A DNA stretch of 64,000 nucleotides from Colwellia sp. PAMC 21821 (GTDB taxonomy: Bacteria > Pseudomonadota > Gammaproteobacteria > Enterobacterales > Alteromonadaceae), in assembly GCF_002077175.1 (NCBI RefSeq), contig NZ_CP014943.1, forward strand, positions 3,534,001-3,598,000, written 5' to 3'. Both the position numbers and the translations under genes were made by a program. Below the pieces are notes generated by a model. That model was not told the origin of the DNA, made no database searches, and saw only the letters and a program-made list of their open reading frames with translations. This document shows positions 58,580 through 64,000 of the stretch, piece after piece (positions within the stretch are counted from its first letter, which is position 1; the number at the start of each line of letters is the position of its first letter).

Positions 58580-58953
58580 ATGATGGAATTAGGGACTTTT
58601 TCAGTAAGTTTATCAGTGAAAGACATTGAAAAATCTAAAGTGTTTTATCAAAAACTTGGCTTCGACGTTGTCGGCGGAGAGCAGTCACAACACTGGCTAA
58701 TATTGCGAAACGGCGATCATACCATTGGTTTATTTCAAGGAATGTTTGAAGGTAATATTATGACATTCAACCCAGGTTGGGATAAAAATTGCAAAACACT
58801 TAGATCATTTACTGATATAAGAGAGCTTTTAAAAACCTTTGAAGCCCAAGGCGTTGATATAATAAAAAATTTATTACTGGTGAAAGTGGCCCATCGAGTT
58901 TATCGCTAAAAGATCCTGATGGTAATTCAATTCTCATTGATCAGCATGTTTAA
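58580..58953 (+). pseudogene. VOC (glyoxalase-like) family gene with a frameshift
   Basis: The first 96 or so codons encode a vicinal-oxygen-chelate domain (FSVSLSVKDIEKSKVFYQKLGFDVVGGEQ, then WLILRNGDHTIGLFQGMF). Near 58862-58875, after a run of A, the frame is lost and a stop appears at 58907-58909; another frame continues with GESGPSSLSLKDPDGNSILIDQHV to a stop at 58951-58953, the expected family C-terminus. Either a real frameshift or a sequencing error at the homopolymer. Confidence 0.85.
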
Positions 58954-59222
58954 CATGCCTTAGCTCAGGCAAAAGCTAAACGTAACTTGAATAAATAGCG
59001 CATACCCGCTTTTTACAATTAGCTGAAAAATCTATCTCAACAAACAAAAGACCTATCTACCATAATAGCAATGCAATCATTAATGATAGCGTCTTTTTAA
59101 CGCTGTTTTATTTCAATATAGCGTTTTAGTTTTATAACCAGAAACGGGTATAAACAGTAAAAATAAAAACGACGCATGGCTTTTTTAGCTCGTTAATCAA
59201 AATCTCTAACGGAGAAAAACAG

Positions 59223-59609
59223 ATGCCTCGCATCCCACTTTTAGTTATTGCCTTATTCTTTATCACTGGCGGTATAGCACACTTTGTAGTCGCTGACTTC
59301 TTTATGAAGGCGATGCCAGACTATTTGGGATATCACAAAGAGATAGTGCATATCAGTGGCGTACTAGAAATTTTAGGTGCCATCGGTATTTTAGTTCCAC
59401 AAACACGTTTACTCGCAGGCTATGGATTAATAGCATTAATTATTGCGGTTTATCCGGCTAATATAAATATGGCTTTACACCCAGAAAAATTTCAAAACAT
59501 ATCAGAATTATTTTTATATATTCGGCTACCATTTCAATTTATATTCGTATGGTTTGTATGGTGGGCAATTGCACCAGAGCGGCTAGAAAATAAAAATGTT
59601 AACGAGTAA
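59223..59609 (+). CDS. DoxX family membrane protein
   Basis: 128 residues, four helices, with FITGGIAHFVVADFFMKAMPDYLGYHKEIVHISGVLEILGAIGIL and YPANINMALHPEKFQ, a DoxX-like pattern. Function of such members is unknown. ATG follows CGGAGAAAAACAG. Confidence 0.85.
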   Translation: MPRIPLLVIALFFITGGIAHFVVADFFMKAMPDYLGYHKEIVHISGVLEILGAIGILVPQTRLLAGYGLIALIIAVYPANINMALHPEKFQNISELFLYIRLPFQFIFVWFVWWAIAPERLENKNVNE

Positions 59610-59732
59610 TAGGGTTACATTCTTTATAGCGCTAACTAAATGCTATGTTCCGTTCAAAATTAGGAAAATATTATGTATGAAAGACTTACCTGATGTTAAT
59701 TGGTAAATCCGTTTAAAAATATGGAGAGTTTA

Positions 59733-60248
59733 GTGAAAACGGCAATTATATTGGCTTCATCACGAGCGCATGGAAATACTCAACAATTAGTTAATTTGTA
59801 TATGGAACATCAATCCTGTGATTTATTTAACTTAACGGACTATTCAATATCGGGATTCGACTACCAACATCGAAATCAGCACGATGATTTTCTAGGCTTG
59901 ATTAAGACCTTGATAGAATATGATCATTTAGTGTTTGCAACACCTGTATATTGGTATTCAATGAGTGCTCAGTTGAAAATATTTATTGACCGTTTAACGG
60001 ATCTTTTAAGCATTGAGAAAGACTTGGGTAGGGCGCTAAAAGGAAAAAGTTGTTCTCTACTTGCTACTGGAACAGATAAAGAAGCACCTGAATGCTTTAT
60101 CGCACCGTTTAAATTGTTAGCTAATTATCTTGGGCTTAAATTCACCTCTAGCTTTTATAGTTGTTGTAGAGAAAGCTTTATAAAGCAAGAGCACGTTGAT
60201 GACTTAAAAAAATATTTGGCGATGGAGTGTTCAAATGGCGCAAGGTAA
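59733..60248 (+). CDS. NAD(P)H-dependent FMN reductase / flavodoxin-like oxidoreductase
   Basis: 171 residues from GTG 59733: MKTAIILASSRAHGNTQQLV is the phosphate-binding start of the flavodoxin-like fold, and DHLVFATPVYWYSMSAQLKIFIDRL the FMN-ring loop. GGAG at 59723-59726 is six bases before the GTG, and the fragment at 56545 shares this GTG, so I prefer it to ATG 59721 or TTG 59700. Its stop overlaps the next gene by 14 bases. Confidence 0.85.
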   Translation: MKTAIILASSRAHGNTQQLVNLYMEHQSCDLFNLTDYSISGFDYQHRNQHDDFLGLIKTLIEYDHLVFATPVYWYSMSAQLKIFIDRLTDLLSIEKDLGRALKGKSCSLLATGTDKEAPECFIAPFKLLANYLGLKFTSSFYSCCRESFIKQEHVDDLKKYLAMECSNGAR

Positions 60249-60615
60249 ACATAAAAAATTATTGAGTAAAAGACTTCGAAAAGGTGACAAAGGTTATCCC
60301 ATAGCAACCATTGCATTTTATGGTGCCGATAACAAAATGGCATCAAAAGTTGTTTGTGCAATCATTGCTTTTGATGGTGCGGAAGCAGAGCCAATGAAGA
60401 AGTGGTTTTAATCATCAGATCTAAGAAAGTCAGAGCAAGCTTTTAGCGAGATACTGGCATTTATAGATGAAAATGGCGCGAAATTCGTCAGTATGATTGA
60501 AGAAATATTTGGCTGTCCACATGAAGAAGGCATTGATTATCCTGATGGTAATTATTGCCCTGAATGCACCTATTGGCAAGGGCGGGATAGATTTAGTGGC
60601 GAGCTAGTTAGTTAA
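60235..60615 (+). pseudogene. conserved hypothetical gene interrupted by one in-frame TAA
   Basis: One frame runs from ATG 60235 to TAA 60613-60615 (126 sense positions) with a single TAA at 60409-60411. Both sides belong to one conserved family as I recall it: LLSKRLRKGDKGYPIATIAFYG before, and IFGCPHEEGIDYPDGNYCPECTYWQGRDRF after. The second half has CPHEEGxDYP and CPxC, possibly metal-binding. TAA cannot encode selenocysteine. A nonsense mutation is most likely; the first 58 residues could still be made, coupled to the FMN reductase. Confidence 0.85.
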
Positions 60616-60705
60616 CGTTTGTATACAAATGCTAATGCTCTATAGTTAACATAATAAGCGAGCACTATAACGTTAAAGTTTAGCGATAAATATTAGGAGA
60701 ATATT

Positions 60706-61146
60706 ATGCATAAAATAAGTCACCGAGTTGGTATTAAAGCATCAGCGGAAAAAATTTATCAAGCATTGACGACAAATACTGGCCTAACTCAATGGTGGAC
60801 TAACGATATATCAGGAGCTGGAGAAGTTGGTTCAATTATCAAATTTCGTTTTAATGGCGGTGGCCCCGACTTTAAAGTTATCGAGCTAGTACCAAATAAA
60901 ACGGTACGTTGGCAGCATTCAGGCAACATGCCAGAGGCTTGGGTAGGCACCGAAATCAGTTTTCAATTACATGTTGATGGCGAACAAACATTTGTGCGCT
61001 TTACCCATGAGCATTGGCAAGAGTCTTCAGACTTTATGGCGCATTGCAGCACTAAATGGGCCGTGTTTTTGCTGAGCCTTAAAGATGCTATGCAAACGAA
61101 TAAAGGTCGACCGTTCCCAAATGATACACCGATAGATCATTCTTAA
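60706..61146 (+). CDS. SRPBCC / AHSA1-like domain protein
   Basis: 146 residues, a START-like fold: HRVGIKASAEKIYQALTTNTGLTQWWTNDISG at the start, then KFRFNGGGPDFKVIELVPNKTVRWQH and VRFTHEHWQESSDFMAHCSTKWAVFLLSLKDAM. Such proteins bind hydrophobic ligands or resemble Hsp90 co-chaperones; the specific role is unknown. ATG follows TAGGAGAATATT. Confidence 0.9.
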   Translation: MHKISHRVGIKASAEKIYQALTTNTGLTQWWTNDISGAGEVGSIIKFRFNGGGPDFKVIELVPNKTVRWQHSGNMPEAWVGTEISFQLHVDGEQTFVRFTHEHWQESSDFMAHCSTKWAVFLLSLKDAMQTNKGRPFPNDTPIDHS

Positions 61147-61264
61147 GTTCTAAAAACGCTTTTCTGCAATAAAATACCATACCGATAGCACAACATCCGC
61201 TAGTGTTATCGGGCTTGATGTGGTTAAATTTAGCTATAAGAAAAATGGCTAAAAAGGCGCGCAT

Positions 61265-64000
61265 TTGTTCTATCTTTATCCCGCTAATAAAATGGAAAAT
61301 TTGTTAGTATTGCTTGATAAAATCCAGCAACTTTCCCCACTTCCTGTTTTCGCTCAAGACACCGTCATCGTACAAAATGCTGGTATGCAACATTGGCTTA
61401 ATATGTCGCTGGCCGAGCAACGGGGCATCAGCATGAATATGCGTTATGCCTTACCATCGCAATTTTTGTGGAATTTAATTAGAAACTTAGCCAGCGATGA
61501 AGACGTGCCTGAGCAGTCGCCTTATTCTCGAGAAGTACTCGCTTGGCGTATTGATACTTTATTAGCCTCGAATGAAGTGGTTGATGACAGTGCGTTTCAA
61601 GTAGCAACTGATTATTGGCAGGCAAGTTCAAACCATATTGTTAATACCCCATACAGTGAAGCACAGCAGCTAAAACGTTATCAGCTAGCGTGTCAGCTTG
61701 CCGATTTATACGAGCAGTATTTAATATTTCGACCTGAATGGATCCATGCTTGGCATCAAGGTGAGTTTCCGGCTTTTGATCAACCAATTAGTGCAGCTGT
61801 TTCAGACGAGCATGCACAATCTGAAGAAAGTAGCGCTATTTGGCAAGGTAAACTTTGGCATTTATTGGTGCGCGAACAACCTTATAACCCGCGTGAACTC
61901 GTCGCACTGGCAATAAAAAACTTAAACAATGCTGATAGATTAAAAGCACAAGCTTTACCGCATCGCTTATCGTTTTTTGGCATTAATGCCATGGCACCAC
62001 TTTGGCTTGAATTCATTAATGCCTTAAGTGAACAAATAGACGTACACTTTTTCCATTTAAACCCTTGCTATGCGTATTGGGGCGATGTGGTTACGGAAAA
62101 AAATGCTATTGAAGCTTGGCTCAAAGGAACTGATTTTTCCGTGGGACAAAAATCTGCAGACGAAAATAGCAGTGAAAACGATCAACAATTAGGCCTATTC
62201 ACTGAAGTTGAGTGTGCTGATGATAATAGTGCTGACGATAAAAACTCTGATGGCGAAAGCCTTGATGGCGAAAGTTTATTCGAAAATAAAGATTTAGCTG
62301 ATATAAACCGACAAGTGGGTAATCCACTATTAGCCAACTTAGGTCAACAAGGTCGAGAATTCATGGCTTTGTTATATCAATACAGCACCATAAATATTGA
62401 TGTATTCGAGTCGGCAGTGGCTGATTTGGCGACTGAGAACTCAAAAAGTGCAGACCAAGCCAATCCAAGCCCAGAAGCTATAGCACAAGCCAGTGTTTTA
62501 GCGAGTGTTCAGCAAGATATTCTATCGTTGACTGATGCGCGTTCGCCTGAATCACAAAGCCACCGTAACCCAGCGCCTAAAGTAGATGGCTCAATTTTAA
62601 TTACCAGTGCGCACAGTGCCTTGCGAGAAGTGCAGGGCTTACACGATTGGCTATTACATCAATTTAACCAAGATAAAAGCTTAACGCCAAAAGACGTTTT
62701 AGTGATGTGTCCGCAAGTTGAGCAATACGCGCCATATGTTAATGCAGTATTTACCCGCGGTTGGCAAGATATTGCTGATGAAGTGCCGCCGCTACCGTGT
62801 TCAATCGCTGATCGCATTAGTAAAGACGCAGAGCCTTTAGTCGCCGCGTTTTCCCAGTTATTAACTTTGCCTGACAGTCGCTTTCAAGTATCGAGCCTAA
62901 TTGCTTTATTACGTTTACCCGCTATGCAAGCTCGCTTTGGCATTAACCTAGACGATATTGAAAAAATCACCCACTGGCTTGAAGTATCAGCTGTGCATTG
63001 GGGCTTAGATAAAGCTCATAAACAACACGTGTTAGCGCAAAGCGAAGCTCAAGAGGCCGAAACGCTTAGCGGTACTAGCGATAGCTTCACCTGGCAACAA
63101 GGTTTTAGCCGCTTAATGCGGGGTTTTGCCTATGCTGACCATAGTGTTATTTATCAAAACCAAATGCTATTGCCCACTATTGAAGGTAGCGACAGTGAGT
63201 TACTTGGCAAGTTAATGCTTATTATTGAGCAGTTACAACTTACCGCTATTAACATGTCAAAAGCGCGAACAGCGCCGCAATGGCAACAGTTTTTGTTTGA
63301 ATTACTACAGCAACTATTCGACGATGAAAACGATAATGGTCTAAATGTAGTGCGCAGCGCTGTTGAGTCGCTGGTCGAATTTTGTCAGCATGCCGCTTAT
63401 AGTAGCGATATTAGTTTGGCGGTTATTCGCGACTTTTTGAACAGTCATTTTAGTCAGCCAGATCCCGGCCGACAGTTTATGATTGGGCAAGTCACCTTTT
63501 GCTCTATGCTACCGATGCGCAGCATTCCCTTTGAAATCATTGCGGTATTAGGGTTGAACGATGGTGAGTTTCCACGCCAACGCCAACCACTAAGTTTTGA
63601 TCTAATGACCACAACACCTGCGCAGTTAGGTGACAGATCACGTCGCGGTGACGATCGATATTTATTCCTAGAAGCGCTTATTTCTGCTCGCCAAGCTTTG
63701 TATTTAAGCTACCAAGGGAAAAATATTCGAAATAATAAAGACCGTCAGCCGTCGTTAGTATTAAAAGAGCTCATGGAATATCTTGCCCGCGGTTATGGTT
63801 GGCAATTACTGGGTTTAAATGCCGAAACTAACACTGGAGCTCAAACGCATACACTAAGCCAAGTTAGGCAATTACCGATGCAGGCCTTTAGCGAGAAAAA
63901 TTATCTGGGCAACTTTGCCAGTTTTGATGCTAACTGGCTTAATTTACGTCGAGCAAAACCTGAGAACGGCTCAGAGCATAACCTGATAGAAAATAACCAT
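61265..64000 (+). CDS. recC: Exodeoxyribonuclease V gamma subunit RecC, 3' end cut off
   Basis: 912 codons are present and open to the window edge; E. coli RecC has 1122 residues, so about 200 are missing. Start TTG 61265 (LFYLYPANKMENLL) follows AAGG by seven bases and lies just after an in-frame stop; ATG 61245 is in another frame. Landmarks: MQHWLNMSLAEQRGISMNMRYALPSQFLW and FCSMLPMRSIPFEIIAVLGLNDGEFPRQ. An acidic insertion (about residues 295-345, with DGESLDGESLFENKD) lies before NPLLANLGQQGREF. RecBCD repairs double-strand breaks; recB and recD would be expected downstream. Confidence 0.95.
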   Translation, partial: MFYLYPANKMENLLVLLDKIQQLSPLPVFAQDTVIVQNAGMQHWLNMSLAEQRGISMNMRYALPSQFLWNLIRNLASDEDVPEQSPYSREVLAWRIDTLLASNEVVDDSAFQVATDYWQASSNHIVNTPYSEAQQLKRYQLACQLADLYEQYLIFRPEWIHAWHQGEFPAFDQPISAAVSDEHAQSEESSAIWQGKLWHLLVREQPYNPRELVALAIKNLNNADRLKAQALPHRLSFFGINAMAPLWLEFINALSEQIDVHFFHLNPCYAYWGDVVTEKNAIEAWLKGTDFSVGQKSADENSSENDQQLGLFTEVECADDNSADDKNSDGESLDGESLFENKDLADINRQVGNPLLANLGQQGREFMALLYQYSTINIDVFESAVADLATENSKSADQANPSPEAIAQASVLASVQQDILSLTDARSPESQSHRNPAPKVDGSILITSAHSALREVQGLHDWLLHQFNQDKSLTPKDVLVMCPQVEQYAPYVNAVFTRGWQDIADEVPPLPCSIADRISKDAEPLVAAFSQLLTLPDSRFQVSSLIALLRLPAMQARFGINLDDIEKITHWLEVSAVHWGLDKAHKQHVLAQSEAQEAETLSGTSDSFTWQQGFSRLMRGFAYADHSVIYQNQMLLPTIEGSDSELLGKLMLIIEQLQLTAINMSKARTAPQWQQFLFELLQQLFDDENDNGLNVVRSAVESLVEFCQHAAYSSDISLAVIRDFLNSHFSQPDPGRQFMIGQVTFCSMLPMRSIPFEIIAVLGLNDGEFPRQRQPLSFDLMTTTPAQLGDRSRRGDDRYLFLEALISARQALYLSYQGKNIRNNKDRQPSLVLKELMEYLARGYGWQLLGLNAETNTGAQTHTLSQVRQLPMQAFSEKNYLGNFASFDANWLNLRRAKPENGSEHNLIENNH

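Noticed and set aside
60409..60411. Recoding (selenocysteine or pyrrolysine) at the internal stop
   Set aside because: The codon is TAA, which neither system uses.
55229..61146. Integron cassette array (many small unrelated genes in one orientation)
   Set aside because: I looked for attC sites between the genes. The inverted repeat TAACGCTA/TAGCGTTA at 56382-56462 starts with an RYYYAAC-like sequence but has no proper GTTRRRY end, and other gaps have no comparable structure.

Overview
The window reads as chromosomal DNA of a marine gammaproteobacterium of the order Alteromonadales, most likely Colwelliaceae (Colwellia or Thalassotalea type). This is inferred from AT-rich DNA, the smc-zipA-ligA block, rnt divergent from the sodium-motor gene motY, two Na+/H+ antiporter-family genes, an M1 aminopeptidase of the cold-active Colwellia ColAP type, and many copies of a short dispersed repeat with ATACCAA...TTGGTAT ends. 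No rRNA, tRNA, CRISPR array, complete insertion sequence or prophage was seen.

Layout. 0-5.3 kb: a stress block (yeaH 3' of prkA, Fe superoxide dismutase, monothiol glutaredoxin, 2-Cys peroxiredoxin, a small membrane protein). 5.3-9.7 kb: rnt, motY and a secreted M1 aminopeptidase. 10-17.8 kb: cysZ divergent from smc-zipA-ligA (chromosome organisation, division, replication). 17.8-23.6 kb: a less ordinary exported cluster: a protein with two HxT motifs resembling 2H phosphoesterases, two spondin-domain proteins (one a lipoprotein with a collagen-like stalk), then an OmpR-type two-component pair. 24-31 kb: a lipoprotein metalloprotease, an NhaC-family transporter under what looks like a MetJ-controlled promoter (so probably the methionine transporter MetT), then fbaA with a class III fructose-1,6-bisphosphatase. 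31-36 kb: a 7TMR-DISM diguanylate cyclase convergent with an orphan protein that fuses two different solute-binding modules. 36-45 kb: ygjV, a Bcr/CflA-type MFS pump, miaE, a glycosyltransferase-like gene, and moxR-DUF58-tgpA. 45-48.4 kb: a three-gene Gld-like ABC system facing the moxR group. 48.8-52 kb: a decayed YfcC-family transporter beside a TonB-dependent receptor. 52.7-61.2 kb: nhaA and a loose set of small accessory genes, three of them broken. The window ends inside recC.

The strongest non-routine signals are: (1) a perfect met box beside a TTGACA-16-TATAAT promoter ahead of the NhaC-family gene; (2) the exported HxT/spondin/two-component cluster; (3) the dual solute-binding fusion with no permease; (4) a repeat family present as full-length and internally deleted copies; (5) a run of three-to-five-copy micro-tandem repeats confined to 35-42 kb, one directly ahead of the ygjV start codon; (6) gene decay at 56-61 kb and 48.8 kb. 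All functional assignments come from reading motifs by eye; no database search was run.
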